Below are positions 8,373 through 17,138 of a DNA stretch of 32,166 bases, piece by piece. Under the pieces are notes generated by a model, which saw only the letters and a program-made list of their open reading frames with translations, did not search any database and was not told the DNA's origin. Source of the DNA: an uncultured Haemophilus sp. (GTDB taxonomy: Bacteria > Pseudomonadota > Gammaproteobacteria > Enterobacterales > Pasteurellaceae); contig CAJLFU010000022.1 of NCBI GenBank assembly GCA_905205995.1, positions 1 to 32,166 on the forward strand. Reading direction: 5' to 3'. The position numbers were made by a program, and so were the translations under genes. Position 1 is the stretch's first letter, and each line of letters begins with the position of its first letter.

Positions 8373-9119
8373 TTAATCAATCTCTTTTAATACATCATCA
8401 GAGAGTTCTTTCTGTGAACCTTCTTTCACTTTGCCATCATTTACTTTAAATTCTAAATTCTGATAATAAGCTTCGCGGAAAGTGACATAAGGATCTTGTG
8501 CTTGATTTAGCAACTCGGTTTGGTCCAATGTTTTCGAGCGTTTATCTACCGCTTGCACACCGTATTTCACAAGTGACCACGGACCACCTACCCAATTCCA
8601 GAACGGATAGGTATAAGCTGCATCAACTACAGCCCCCGTTAATTGACGAGGTGTCGTCGCATTATAGATAGGCAATACAATATAGGCTCCCGCATCTACA
8701 CCATAGGTGCCCAATGTTTCACCAAAGCTACGTTGATCATAAACTTGTAATTCCTTGCTTGCACTTGCAAAGTCAAATAAACCACCGATACCAAAGGTTG
8801 AGTTAATCCAAAAACGGTTAAAGTGAACAAAGGCTTTTTTCGGCTCACCTTCTAATAAACGGTTAACAAAGCTCACTGGCTCATCTAAGTTATTTGCCAC
8901 ATTGGATAAACCTTTTGTGACTGGTGTCGGCACGTAATCACGCCAACCTTTTGCTGCAGGTTCCAACACATAACGATCCATGACTTTATAGTTAAAATCA
9001 AACATCGTACGGTTAAAACTTTCTAATTTATCATTGCGTTCACCATCAGCTTTGGTTGCACAACCTGTTAAAACAGCCGTTGCCATTAAGCCTACCGCAA
9101 GTAAAGGTGCTTTTTTCAT
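8373..9119 (-). CDS. mlaA: Outer-membrane lipoprotein MlaA (VacJ)
   Basis: Outer-membrane part of the Mla system, which removes phospholipids from the outer leaflet and passes them to MlaC in the periplasm. 248 residues. The signal peptide MKKAPLLAVGLMATAV ends in the lipobox LTGC with Cys20 as the lipidated residue. Family features follow: ESFNRTMFDFNYKVMDRYVLEP, WINSTFGIGGLFD, the GETLGTYGV segment and the GPWSLVKYG segment. The ATG follows AGGAG. The other mla genes are not in this window, which is normal for mlaA in this family. A good promoter lies at 9150-9178. Confidence 0.95.
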   Translation of the reverse strand: MKKAPLLAVGLMATAVLTGCATKADGERNDKLESFNRTMFDFNYKVMDRYVLEPAAKGWRDYVPTPVTKGLSNVANNLDEPVSFVNRLLEGEPKKAFVHFNRFWINSTFGIGGLFDFASASKELQVYDQRSFGETLGTYGVDAGAYIVLPIYNATTPRQLTGAVVDAAYTYPFWNWVGGPWSLVKYGVQAVDKRSKTLDQTELLNQAQDPYVTFREAYYQNLEFKVNDGKVKEGSQKELSDDVLKEID

Positions 9120-9149
9120 TCCACTCTCCTATTACAAAAAATTGTCTTT

Positions 9150-9178
9150 ATTCTAACCAACTTGAAAGATAACTACAA
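9150..9178 (-). promoter_or_regulatory. Predicted promoter of mlaA
   Basis: On the minus strand TTGTAG (9173-9178) and TAGAAT (9150-9155) are spaced by exactly 17 bp, 31 bases before the mlaA start codon. Both boxes are close to the sigma-70 consensus. Confidence 0.5.
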
Positions 9179-9278
9179 AAGAATTTATTTCAACCTTTGG
9201 ATTGCTCTTTCTATTAGCTATTATTGAAATCGTATTTTGTAGTTTTCAAAAAATCACTTTTGTTCCCTGTATAAACAA

Positions 9279-9306
9279 AAAGTGCGGTTATTTCTAACCG
9301 CACTTT
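9279..9306 (-). terminator. Uptake-signal terminator of talB
   Basis: AAAGTGCGGTTA (9279-9290) and TAACCGCACTTT (9295-9306) form a perfect 12-bp stem with a 4-base loop. In the talB direction it is followed by TTTTTGTTT, a proper T run. The two arms are an inverted pair of uptake signals. Confidence 0.85.
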
Positions 9307-9321
9307 CTTAATCTATTTAAA

Positions 9322-10275
9322 TTAAAGTTTTGCTGAAAGCATCGCTTCTAATTTCTCTTGGTCAACTGCAAATTTGCGAATCCCCTCTGCTAATTTTTCG
9401 ACAGCCATCGCATCGCTGTTATGTTGCCAGTAGAACTCTGCTTCAGTTAATGGTTGAGGTTTCGCTTTTACTTCACCTTTGTAGTCTAGTTTACGTACAA
9501 GTGCGGTTGAATTTTCTTGTAATTCTTTGAGTAAAGCAGGAGCAATAGTTAAACGGTCACAACCTGCTAATTCAATAATTTCACCTACATTACGGAAACT
9601 TGCGCCCATCACCACCGTTTTATAACCATATTCTTTGTAGTAGTTATAAATTTTGGTTACAGAAATTACACCTGGGTCTTCTGCCGGAGCATATTCTTTT
9701 TTGTCGGTATTTGCTTTATACCAGTCTAAAATACGACCGACGAATGGCGAAATTAAATAAACACCCGCTTCAGCACATGCACGAGCTTGCGCTTCGGAGA
9801 ATAATAAGGTTAAGTTACAGTTAATCCCTTCTTTTTCAAGAATTTCTGCCGCACGGATACCTTGCCATGTTGAAGCAATTTTGATCAAGATACGATCATT
9901 TGAAATACCTGCCGCATTATAAAGTGCGATAAGTTTACGTGCTTTTTCAACGGTTGCTTGGGTATCGTAAGAAAGGCGCGCATCTACTTCTGTTGAAATG
10001 CGTCCTGGGACAATTTTTAAAATTTCTAAGCCGATGTTTACCGCTAATTTATCTTCTGCATCAATTAATTGTTGCGCTTTGTCTGAACTTTTCGCTTTTG
10101 CATAAGCAACCGCTTCATCAATTAATGGGGCATATTGTGGTAATGCTGAAGCACTTAAAATTAAAGATGGGTTTGTTGTTGCATCTTGTGGTTGGTATTT
10201 TTTGATTGCATCAATATCGCCAGTATCCGCTACGACGACGGTCATATTACGAAGTGAATCTAACTGTGTTGTCAT
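9322..10275 (-). CDS. talB: Transaldolase
   Basis: Enzyme of the non-oxidative pentose phosphate pathway; it moves a dihydroxyacetone unit from sedoheptulose 7-phosphate to glyceraldehyde 3-phosphate. 317 residues, the same length as E. coli TalB. The Schiff-base lysine is K132 in ILIKIASTWQG; the conserved acid D17 lies in VVVADTGD, and TNPSLIL follows near residues 34-40. The ATG follows AAGGAG. It is a single-gene unit with its own terminator at 9279-9306 and is divergent from oppA, with 293 bp between the two. Confidence 0.97.
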   Translation of the reverse strand: MTTQLDSLRNMTVVVADTGDIDAIKKYQPQDATTNPSLILSASALPQYAPLIDEAVAYAKAKSSDKAQQLIDAEDKLAVNIGLEILKIVPGRISTEVDARLSYDTQATVEKARKLIALYNAAGISNDRILIKIASTWQGIRAAEILEKEGINCNLTLLFSEAQARACAEAGVYLISPFVGRILDWYKANTDKKEYAPAEDPGVISVTKIYNYYKEYGYKTVVMGASFRNVGEIIELAGCDRLTIAPALLKELQENSTALVRKLDYKGEVKAKPQPLTEAEFYWQHNSDAMAVEKLAEGIRKFAVDQEKLEAMLSAKL

Positions 10276-10568
10276 TGTATTCTCCTTGAATGGACTTGTT
10301 TAAATCTAATCGGGTTACGATAGCACAATTAACTTTAAAAGGGCAATTTATCCAGGAAAATATTTACAATAGGAAAAACCGATACATCCTAGATATCCCC
10401 TCTCATATCATCATTTTTAGCAATTTTTTTAGCGATTTATTAGACACAAATCACAAAACTCAATTTTTCTTCAAATAATTTCCTGACAAATCTTTACAAA
10501 AATGAATTTTTGAGCTAATAAGTGGAAGACTCTTTATAAAAATATCGCCTAATGACAAGGAGGCTCAA
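10276..10568. other. talB-oppA divergent intergenic region
   Basis: This 293-bp A+T-rich region must hold both promoters. For oppA the best pair I find is TTTACA (10493-10498) and TAATAA (10516-10521), 17 bp apart; a TATAAA nearer the gene is an alternative. A 62-codon open frame at 10290-10478 has no ribosome site and no recognisable sequence, so I do not call it a gene. Confidence 0.5.
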
Positions 10569-12194
10569 ATGCAACACAAACTACTCTTCTCTGCAATCGC
10601 TCTTGCTCTTTCCTATTCTGCGCAAGCAGTTATAGTGCCTGAGGGAACGCAATTAGATGAAAAACAACATATCGTCATCAATAACGGAGCTGAACCACAA
10701 AGTTTTGACCCACAAAAAACCGAAGGTGTACCCGAATCTAACGTTGCTTATCAATTACTTGAAGGCCTCGTCACCTCAGACTCTGAGGGTAAACTTCAAC
10801 CTGGCGTGGCTGAAAGTTGGGAAAATACGCCTGACTTTAAAACTTGGACATTCCATTTACGTAAAGATGCCAAATGGTCAAATGGTGATCCCGTTACCGC
10901 AAACGATTTTGTGTTTGCTTGGCGTCGTTTAGTGGATCCTGCAACTGCTGCGCCTTACGCAAGTTACCTAAGTTATTTACAAGTTGAAAATGCGCAAGAC
11001 ATCATCGACGGCAAGAAAAAACCGGCTGAATTAGGGGTTGAAGCAAAAGATGATTATACCTTTGTAGTTCATGCGACCAATCCTGTGCCTTATGCTGTCA
11101 GTTTAACGACTCACCAATCCTTATTGCCATTACCACAAAAAGTAGTCGAAAAATTGGGTGATGCATGGGTGAAAAAAGAAAACTATGTAGGTAACGGTGC
11201 GTATAAACTGGCTAACCACATCATTAACGAAAAAATCGAATTTGAACGTAACCCACTCTACTGGAACGATAAGGAGACTGTAATTAACAGTGCAACATTC
11301 CTTGCGATTGAAAACCCTAGTACCGATGTGGCGCGTTATCGTGCAGGCGATTTAGATATAACGAGCTACGCCTTACCGCCAGAACAATTCGCTAAATTAC
11401 AAAAAGAGTTACCTGGTGAAGTATTCACGACACGAACTCTTGCGACCTATTCTTACGAGTTAAACAATAAGAAAGCGCCTTTTGATAACGTGAATGTTCG
11501 TAAAGCCTTGAACTTATCCCTTGATCGTAATGTGATCACCGATAAAGTTTTAGGCCAAGGTCAAACACCAACCTATGTGTTTACCCCAACTTACATCGAA
11601 GAAGGTCACCTCATTCAACAACCTGCTTATTCAAAAGAACCAATGGCACAACGTAATGAAGAAGCCATTAAACTCTTAGAGGAAGCCGGTTACAGCAAAG
11701 CGAATCCGTTGAAATTCAGTATTCTTTACAATACCAATGAAAACCACAAAAAAGTGGCCATTGCTGCGGCATCTATGTGGAAAGCGAACACCAAAGGTTT
11801 GATTGATGTGAAATTAGAAAACCAAGAGTGGAAAACTTACATTGATAGCCGTCGTGCAGGTCGTTACGATGCGGCACGTGCAGGATGGAATGCGGATTAC
11901 AACCAAGCAACAACATTCGGCAACTATTTCTTATCTAATTCGAGTAACAATACCGCGAAATATGCGAACCCTGAATACGATAAAGCCATCGCTGAATCTT
12001 ATGTTGCAACGGATGCGGAAGGACGTGCAAAAGCCTACGCGAAAGCCGAAGAAATTCTTGCAAAAGATTTCGGTATCGTGCCAATCTTTAACTATGTGAA
12101 TCCTCGCTTAGTGAAACCTTACGTAAAAGGCTATTCAGGCAAAGATCCACAAGATCACATTTACTTACGCAACCTTTATATTATTAAACATTAA
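10569..12194 (+). CDS. oppA: Periplasmic oligopeptide-binding protein OppA
   Basis: Periplasmic receptor of the Opp ABC importer; it captures peptides and hands them to OppBC. 541 residues. A Sec signal peptide (MQHKLLFSAIALALSYSAQA, cleaved after about residue 20) precedes the type-5 extracellular solute-binding domain. Family hallmarks are GAEPQSFDPQKTEG, YQLLEGL, PGVAESWE, ANDFVFAWRRL and, near the end, SGKDPQDHIYLRNLYI. The ATG follows a strong ribosome site, AAGGAGG. It is the first gene of oppABCDF. A stem-loop between oppA and oppB probably lets more binding protein than permease be made. Confidence 0.95.
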   Translation: MQHKLLFSAIALALSYSAQAVIVPEGTQLDEKQHIVINNGAEPQSFDPQKTEGVPESNVAYQLLEGLVTSDSEGKLQPGVAESWENTPDFKTWTFHLRKDAKWSNGDPVTANDFVFAWRRLVDPATAAPYASYLSYLQVENAQDIIDGKKKPAELGVEAKDDYTFVVHATNPVPYAVSLTTHQSLLPLPQKVVEKLGDAWVKKENYVGNGAYKLANHIINEKIEFERNPLYWNDKETVINSATFLAIENPSTDVARYRAGDLDITSYALPPEQFAKLQKELPGEVFTTRTLATYSYELNNKKAPFDNVNVRKALNLSLDRNVITDKVLGQGQTPTYVFTPTYIEEGHLIQQPAYSKEPMAQRNEEAIKLLEEAGYSKANPLKFSILYNTNENHKKVAIAAASMWKANTKGLIDVKLENQEWKTYIDSRRAGRYDAARAGWNADYNQATTFGNYFLSNSSNNTAKYANPEYDKAIAESYVATDAEGRAKAYAKAEEILAKDFGIVPIFNYVNPRLVKPYVKGYSGKDPQDHIYLRNLYIIKH

Positions 12195-12210
12195 TTCGTT
12201 GCTCGTATTT

Positions 12211-12252
12211 AAGTGCGGTTAAAAATTATCGTGTTTTTTGACCGCACTTTTC
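12211..12252 (+). terminator. Uptake-signal stem-loop between oppA and oppB
   Basis: AAGTGCGGT (12211-12219) faces ACCGCACTT (12241-12249), followed by TTTCGCC. The loop is 21 bases and the T run is short, so it should be leaky. Its place right after the binding-protein gene is typical of ABC-importer operons, where it stabilises or ends part of the oppA message. Confidence 0.6.
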
Positions 12253-12274
12253 GCCCATTTTGGTTGGAGTTGTT

Positions 12275-13195
12275 ATGCTCAAGTTTATTTTTAAACGGCT
12301 GTTGGAAGCCTTGCCAACGCTGTTTATTTTGATTACTTTTTCTTTCTTTTTGATGCGTCTCGCCCCTGGCAGCCCGTTCACTTCTGAACGTGCTTATCCG
12401 CCAGAAGTCATGGCTAATATCGAAGCGAAGTATCATTTAAATGAACCATTATATAAACAATATTTCCTTTATTTAGAAAATCTTTCCAAAGGCGATTTTG
12501 GTCCCTCTTTTAAATATAAAGACCAATCAGTCAATGATTTAATCGCGTCAGCTTTCCCTGTTTCCATAAAATTGGGAATGGTGGCCTTCGCCTTTGCAGT
12601 CGTGTTAGGGGTAACAGCAGGCACGCTCGCCGCGCTCAATCAAAATAGCCGTTGGGATTATATTTTGATGAGTTTCTCGATGCTTGGGGTCATTATGCCA
12701 AGCTTTGTCTTTGCTCCAGTCTTGGTGCTGATTTTCGCCATTTATTTAGGATGGCTACCAGCTGGCGGTTGGAATGGCGGTACCGCCATGTATATGATCT
12801 TACCTGTAGCCTCCTTAACTATCGCTTACGTTGCAGGGATTGCGCGTATCATGCGTGGCTCGATGATTGAAGTGTTACATTCCAACTTTATTCGAACCGC
12901 CAAAGCTAAAGGACTTTCCACGTCGAGAATCATTTTAAAACATGCTTTGCGCCCCGCACTTTTACCTGTGATTACCTATTTAGGCCCTGCTTTCGTAGGG
13001 ATTATTACCGGCTCAATGGTCATCGAAAGTGTATTTGGTTTACCTGGCATGGGGTTATTATTTGTAAACGGCGCATTAAACCGCGATTATTCTTTAGTTT
13101 TGAGCCTCACCATTTTAGTGGGGACATTAACCATTTTATTTAATGCGATTGTGGATATTTTATACGCCATCATCGATCCAAAAATTCGTTATTAA
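12275..13195 (+). CDS. oppB: Oligopeptide ABC transporter permease OppB
   Basis: One of the two membrane subunits of the Opp importer. 306 residues, the same length as E. coli OppB, with about six transmembrane segments; the first is at residues 10-28. The EAA loop that touches the ATPases is at about residues 205-230 (IRTAKAKGLSTSRIILKHAL). I start it at the ATG at 12275, after TTGGAGTTGTT. A TTG five codons upstream is in frame but lacks a ribosome site and would add residues not found in the family. oppC follows after 9 bases. Confidence 0.96.
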   Translation: MLKFIFKRLLEALPTLFILITFSFFLMRLAPGSPFTSERAYPPEVMANIEAKYHLNEPLYKQYFLYLENLSKGDFGPSFKYKDQSVNDLIASAFPVSIKLGMVAFAFAVVLGVTAGTLAALNQNSRWDYILMSFSMLGVIMPSFVFAPVLVLIFAIYLGWLPAGGWNGGTAMYMILPVASLTIAYVAGIARIMRGSMIEVLHSNFIRTAKAKGLSTSRIILKHALRPALLPVITYLGPAFVGIITGSMVIESVFGLPGMGLLFVNGALNRDYSLVLSLTILVGTLTILFNAIVDILYAIIDPKIRY

Positions 13196-13204
13196 GGATA
13201 AGTT

Positions 13205-14140
13205 ATGACAGATTATCGTACTCAGCCGATTAATCAGAAAAATGCGGATTTTGTGGAACAAGTGGCTGACCGTATTGAAGAAATGCAACTCGAAGGCCGC
13301 AGTCTATGGCAAGATGCGAAACGCCGTTTTTTCCGCAACAAAGCGGCCGTTGTCAGTCTAATTATTTTGGCATTTATTATTATATTTATTACCGTAGCGC
13401 CTTGGTTCTTCCCATTTACTTATGAAGATACCGATTGGAATATGATGAGCGCCGCACCAACAATGGAAGGCTATCACTTCTTCGGTACCGATGCCTCGGG
13501 TCGAGACTTGTTGGTACGCACTGCTATCGGTGGACGCATTTCCTTATTGGTCGGTATTGCTGGTGCTTTCATTTCCGTGACTATCGGCACAATTTATGGT
13601 GCAATTTCTGGTTATGTAGGCGGTAAAACAGATATGTTAATGATGCGCTTTTTGGAAATTCTTAGCTCATTTCCATTTATGTTTTTCGTGATTTTGTTGG
13701 TGACTCTTTTTGGCCAAAACATTTTCTTAATTTTTATCGCAATCGGAGCCATTGCTTGGCTTGGTCTTGCACGTATCGTACGCGGACAAACGCTCAGCCT
13801 AAAAAATAAAGAATTCGTCGAAGCCGCCATCGTTTGTGGCGTACCTCGTCGCCAAATCATTTTGAAGCACATTATTCCGAATGTATTGGGCTTAGTGGCA
13901 GTTTACGCCTCGCTTGAAGTACCTGGACTCATTCTATTTGAATCATTCTTAAGTTTCTTAGGCTTAGGAACTCAAGAGCCAATGAGTAGTTGGGGTGCAC
14001 TCTTAAGTGATGGTGCTGCGCAAATGGAAGTCTCGCCTTGGTTATTAATTTTCCCGGCATTTTTCCTTTGCCTTACTCTATTTTGTTTTAACTTTATCGG
14101 TGACGGGTTGCGTGATGCACTCGATCCGAAAGATAGATAG
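13205..14140 (+). CDS. oppC: Oligopeptide ABC transporter permease OppC
   Basis: Second membrane subunit of the Opp importer, 311 residues (E. coli OppC is about 302). A cytoplasmic N-terminal tail of about 45 residues precedes the first membrane segment (VVSLIILAFIIIFITVAPWFF); about six segments in all. HFFGTDASGRDLLVRTAIGGRIS is the characteristic periplasmic-loop motif of the DppC/OppC group. The EAA loop is EAAIVCGVPRRQIILKHIIPN. The ATG follows AAGGATAAGTT. The gene lies 9 bases after oppB and 9 bases before oppD. Confidence 0.96.
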   Translation: MTDYRTQPINQKNADFVEQVADRIEEMQLEGRSLWQDAKRRFFRNKAAVVSLIILAFIIIFITVAPWFFPFTYEDTDWNMMSAAPTMEGYHFFGTDASGRDLLVRTAIGGRISLLVGIAGAFISVTIGTIYGAISGYVGGKTDMLMMRFLEILSSFPFMFFVILLVTLFGQNIFLIFIAIGAIAWLGLARIVRGQTLSLKNKEFVEAAIVCGVPRRQIILKHIIPNVLGLVAVYASLEVPGLILFESFLSFLGLGTQEPMSSWGALLSDGAAQMEVSPWLLIFPAFFLCLTLFCFNFIGDGLRDALDPKDR

Positions 14141-14149
14141 GAGCGAATC

Positions 14150-15121
14150 ATGAATCCTTTATTAGATGTAAAAAATCTCTATGTTCGCTTCAAAACACCG
14201 GATGGTGTCGTCACAGCAGTGAATGATTTAAACTTCACGCTCAATGCTGGAAGCACGCTCGGTATTGTAGGCGAAAGTGGCTCAGGCAAGTCACAAACAG
14301 CCTTTGCTTTAATGGGGTTATTGGCAGCCAACGGTGAAGTGGAAGGCTCTGCCATTTTTGAAGGTAAAGAATTAGTTAATTTACCGAATACTGAATTGAA
14401 TAAAATCCGCGCCGAGCAAATTTCCATGATTTTCCAAGATCCAATGACATCGCTAAATCCTTACATGAAAATCGGTGAACAACTCATGGAAGTGCTGCAA
14501 TTACATAAGGGTTATGATAAACAAACTGCCTTTGCCGAATCCGTGAAAATGTTAGATGCAGTTAAAATGCCAGAAGCCAAAAAACGCATGGGCATGTATC
14601 CGCACGAATTTTCAGGCGGTATGCGCCAACGGGTGATGATTGCGATGGCCTTACTATGTCGCCCCAAACTACTCATTGCTGATGAACCAACCACTGCTTT
14701 GGATGTGACCGTTCAAGCACAAATTATGACCTTATTAAATGAGTTAAAACGCGAATTTAATACTGCGATTATTATGATTACCCATGATCTTGGTGTGGTG
14801 GCAGGTATCTGCGATCAAGTTATGGTGATGTATGCTGGACGAACCATGGAATACGGCACAGCGGAACAAATTTTCTATCATCCGACTCATCCTTATTCCA
14901 TTGGCTTAATGGATGCGATTCCTCGCTTAGACGGCAAGGAAGAACACCTAGTGACCATTCCAGGCAATCCACCAAATTTGCTGCATTTGCCAAAAGGTTG
15001 CCCGTTCTCACCACGTTGCCAATTTGCTACCGAACAATGCCAAACTGCGCCAAAACTGACCGCATTTAATCACAGTCAATTACGTAATTGTTGGTTACCT
15101 ACGGAGAAATTCACCCTATGA
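14150..15121 (+). CDS. oppD: Oligopeptide ABC transporter ATP-binding protein OppD
   Basis: ATPase subunit of the Opp importer, 323 residues. The Walker A motif GESGSGKS is at 41-48, the Q-loop in IFQDPMTSLNP near 95-104, the signature FSGGMRQR at 154-161, Walker B LLIADEP at 174-180 and the switch histidine in MITHDLG. The C-terminal oligopeptide domain has cysteines spaced C-x5-C-x6-C (GCPFSPRCQFATEQC) and a later NCWL. Related peptide importers use this pattern to bind an iron-sulfur cluster. The ATG follows TAGGAG. The last codons overlap oppF as ATGA. Confidence 0.97.
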   Translation: MNPLLDVKNLYVRFKTPDGVVTAVNDLNFTLNAGSTLGIVGESGSGKSQTAFALMGLLAANGEVEGSAIFEGKELVNLPNTELNKIRAEQISMIFQDPMTSLNPYMKIGEQLMEVLQLHKGYDKQTAFAESVKMLDAVKMPEAKKRMGMYPHEFSGGMRQRVMIAMALLCRPKLLIADEPTTALDVTVQAQIMTLLNELKREFNTAIIMITHDLGVVAGICDQVMVMYAGRTMEYGTAEQIFYHPTHPYSIGLMDAIPRLDGKEEHLVTIPGNPPNLLHLPKGCPFSPRCQFATEQCQTAPKLTAFNHSQLRNCWLPTEKFTL

Positions 15122-16116
15122 CAGCCTCAAATAACAAAGAATTACTCCTTGAAGTCAATCACTTAGGTGTAAGTTTTAAAATCAAAAATGATAAATCCCT
15201 TTTCTTTGCCAAACCGCAAACCTTAAAAGCAGTAAAGGATGTCTCCTTTAAACTTTATGCAGGTGAAACCCTTGGCGTAGTAGGTGAATCTGGTTGCGGT
15301 AAATCCACACTTGCACGCGCTATTATCGGTTTAGTCGAAGCGAGTGAAGGGGAAATCTTGTGGCTTGGTAAAAATTTACGAAAACAATCAGCGAAACAAT
15401 GGAAAGAAACGCGTAAAGATATTCAAATGATTTTCCAAGATCCGCTCGCCTCTCTCAATCCGCGAATGAATATTGGTGAAATCATTGCTGAGCCATTAAA
15501 GATCTACCAACCGCACTTAAGCGCCGCTGAAGTGAAAGAAAAAGTGCAAGCTATGATGTTGAAAGTCGGGCTTTTACCAAACTTGATTAACCGCTATCCA
15601 CATGAATTTTCTGGAGGACAATGTCAGCGTATCGGTATTGCTCGAGCGTTAATCATTGAGCCGAAAATGATCATTTGTGATGAGCCCGTTTCTGCGTTAG
15701 ATGTATCGATTCAGGCACAGGTGGTGAATCTATTGAAATCCCTACAAAAAGAAATGGGACTTTCCTTAATTTTCATTGCCCACGATCTAGCCGTGGTAAA
15801 ACACATTTCTGACCGCGTATTAGTCATGTATTTAGGCAATGCTATGGAATTAGGCAGTGATGAGGAAGTTTATAACAACACTAAACATCCTTATACCAAA
15901 GCCTTAATGTCTGCAGTTCCGATTCCCGATCCGAAATTGGAACGCAATAAATCCATCGAATTGCTTGAAGGTGATTTGCCTTCGCCAATTAATCCACCGT
16001 CTGGTTGCGTGTTCCGAACTCGCTGCCTGAAAGCTGATGAAAATTGTGCGAAACAAAAACCACCTTTCACCAGCCAAAACAACAACCATTTTGTGGCTTG
16101 TTTGAAAGTCTTATAA
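15118..16116 (+). CDS. oppF: Oligopeptide ABC transporter ATP-binding protein OppF
   Basis: Second ATPase of the Opp importer, working as a heterodimer with OppD. 332 residues from the ATG at 15118, which overlaps the oppD stop codon (ATGA), so the two are translationally coupled. Walker A GESGCGKS at 56-63, signature FSGGQCQR at 164-171, Walker B MIICDEP at 184-190, switch histidine in IAHDLAV. The C-terminal cysteines repeat the C-x5-C-x6-C pattern seen in OppD, plus a last one in VACLKVL. A longer version from a TTG at 15088 would lie inside oppD and is not credible. The operon ends at a two-way terminator at 16120-16151. Confidence 0.97.
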   Translation: MTASNNKELLLEVNHLGVSFKIKNDKSLFFAKPQTLKAVKDVSFKLYAGETLGVVGESGCGKSTLARAIIGLVEASEGEILWLGKNLRKQSAKQWKETRKDIQMIFQDPLASLNPRMNIGEIIAEPLKIYQPHLSAAEVKEKVQAMMLKVGLLPNLINRYPHEFSGGQCQRIGIARALIIEPKMIICDEPVSALDVSIQAQVVNLLKSLQKEMGLSLIFIAHDLAVVKHISDRVLVMYLGNAMELGSDEEVYNNTKHPYTKALMSAVPIPDPKLERNKSIELLEGDLPSPINPPSGCVFRTRCLKADENCAKQKPPFTSQNNNHFVACLKVL

Positions 16117-16119
16117 AAC

Positions 16120-16151
16120 AAAAAGTGCGGTCAAAATTCACCGCACTTTTT
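16120..16151. terminator. Two-way uptake-signal terminator between oppF and the VirK-like gene
   Basis: AAAAAGTGCGGT (16120-16131) and ACCGCACTTTTT (16140-16151) pair perfectly over 12 bp with an 8-base loop. A T run is present in both directions. It sits 3 bases after the oppF stop codon and 5 bases before the stop codon of the convergent gene. Confidence 0.9.
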
Positions 16152-16155
16152 ACTT

Positions 16156-17025
16156 TTACAATCCTAACTTTTCTTCGATTACTTTAGCCAAATCATCTAA
16201 CATCGCATAACGCTTGCGATACATGGAGCGCTTTTTACTCGGTACATCATCAAGATTTCTATCTATTTCTAAAGGCAATTCCCAGTAATCTTTCAACTGT
16301 CCACCTGATTCAGCAAAAATCGCATCATAATCTACAACATAATGAGAGCTTTGAATAAAACGCGATTTATTTTGATATTTTTGAGGAATACCTAACAATT
16401 GATTAAAGCCCAACACTTTCGTCAATGCTTTCATCGTTTCCACCATCAAATAAGCAGGGCGCAAACCATAACAAGTTTTTGTGAGTTGCTTTACCATCTC
16501 TTTAGAATCTTCAAAATTAGGTCCCTGCACCACAGAAATAAGCAATGCCTCACCAAGTTTGGCAAAAGTAAGCAAATACACTAATTCATTACGTGGTTTA
16601 TGCCATAACTCTAGTACCCAATAACCTTCCATCGGTTGGTGCGTGGTCATCGACAATGTCATCTCAAAATCAGGAATCACTTCACCAAAACTTAATGACG
16701 TTTTATAAATTGGTGTTGAAAGTGCGGTCAATTTTTCAGGTAAAAAAAGTAGATTGTCGCAAATAGCTTGGAAACGCTGTTTACTATTAAAACGTTTATC
16801 TAAAAAGCGATAAACTAACGGATAACTATAATCTGCATGTTCATTTAATAACGTCACAAGAAAAGGATGCTGGTTAATAAATTGCTCAAATTGAGCAATT
16901 AATCTACGGTGTAAAAAAGCGCGAAGACGATAACGTAAACGCTTAAGCGCATAAGAACGCCCAGGTCTATCGGGATAAACGGCTTCCGCTTTTGGCCAGC
17001 GATATTGCTTCTCTTGAGATTCCAT
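16156..17025 (-). CDS. VirK/YbjX family protein (DUF535)
   Basis: 289 residues, no signal peptide and no membrane segment, so probably cytoplasmic. The sequence fits the DUF535/VirK/YbjX family: a basic N-terminal region (LKRLRYRLRAFLHRRLIAQF), the middle VVQGPNFEDSKEMVKQLTKTCYG-like segment, ALTKVLGFNQLLGIP, and a C-terminal YWELPLEI block followed by many Lys and Arg (KKRSMYRKRYAMLDDL). Members have been linked to virulence and to resistance to envelope-acting peptides in enterics, but the biochemical activity is not known to me. It is divergent from engB. An uptake signal lies inside the gene near 16719. Confidence 0.8.
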   Translation of the reverse strand: MESQEKQYRWPKAEAVYPDRPGRSYALKRLRYRLRAFLHRRLIAQFEQFINQHPFLVTLLNEHADYSYPLVYRFLDKRFNSKQRFQAICDNLLFLPEKLTALSTPIYKTSLSFGEVIPDFEMTLSMTTHQPMEGYWVLELWHKPRNELVYLLTFAKLGEALLISVVQGPNFEDSKEMVKQLTKTCYGLRPAYLMVETMKALTKVLGFNQLLGIPQKYQNKSRFIQSSHYVVDYDAIFAESGGQLKDYWELPLEIDRNLDDVPSKKRSMYRKRYAMLDDLAKVIEEKLGL

Positions 17026-17138
17026 AGCTATTAATATAATTAAAGAGGCTTTAAATCATGCAAAGCGCGCATTCTCTCATAATTTCAGCAATTTTTCTAT
17101 TTGTGGTATGCTAGGACCAATTGATGAAAGGAACAATT

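Noticed and set aside
10290..10478. A 62-codon open frame upstream of oppA
   Set aside because: No ribosome site, composition like spacer DNA, no recognisable sequence, and it overlaps the region that must hold the talB and oppA promoters.
15088..15117. A longer oppF starting at TTG 15088
   Set aside because: The ATGA overlap with oppD at 15118 gives the family length and explains translation by coupling.
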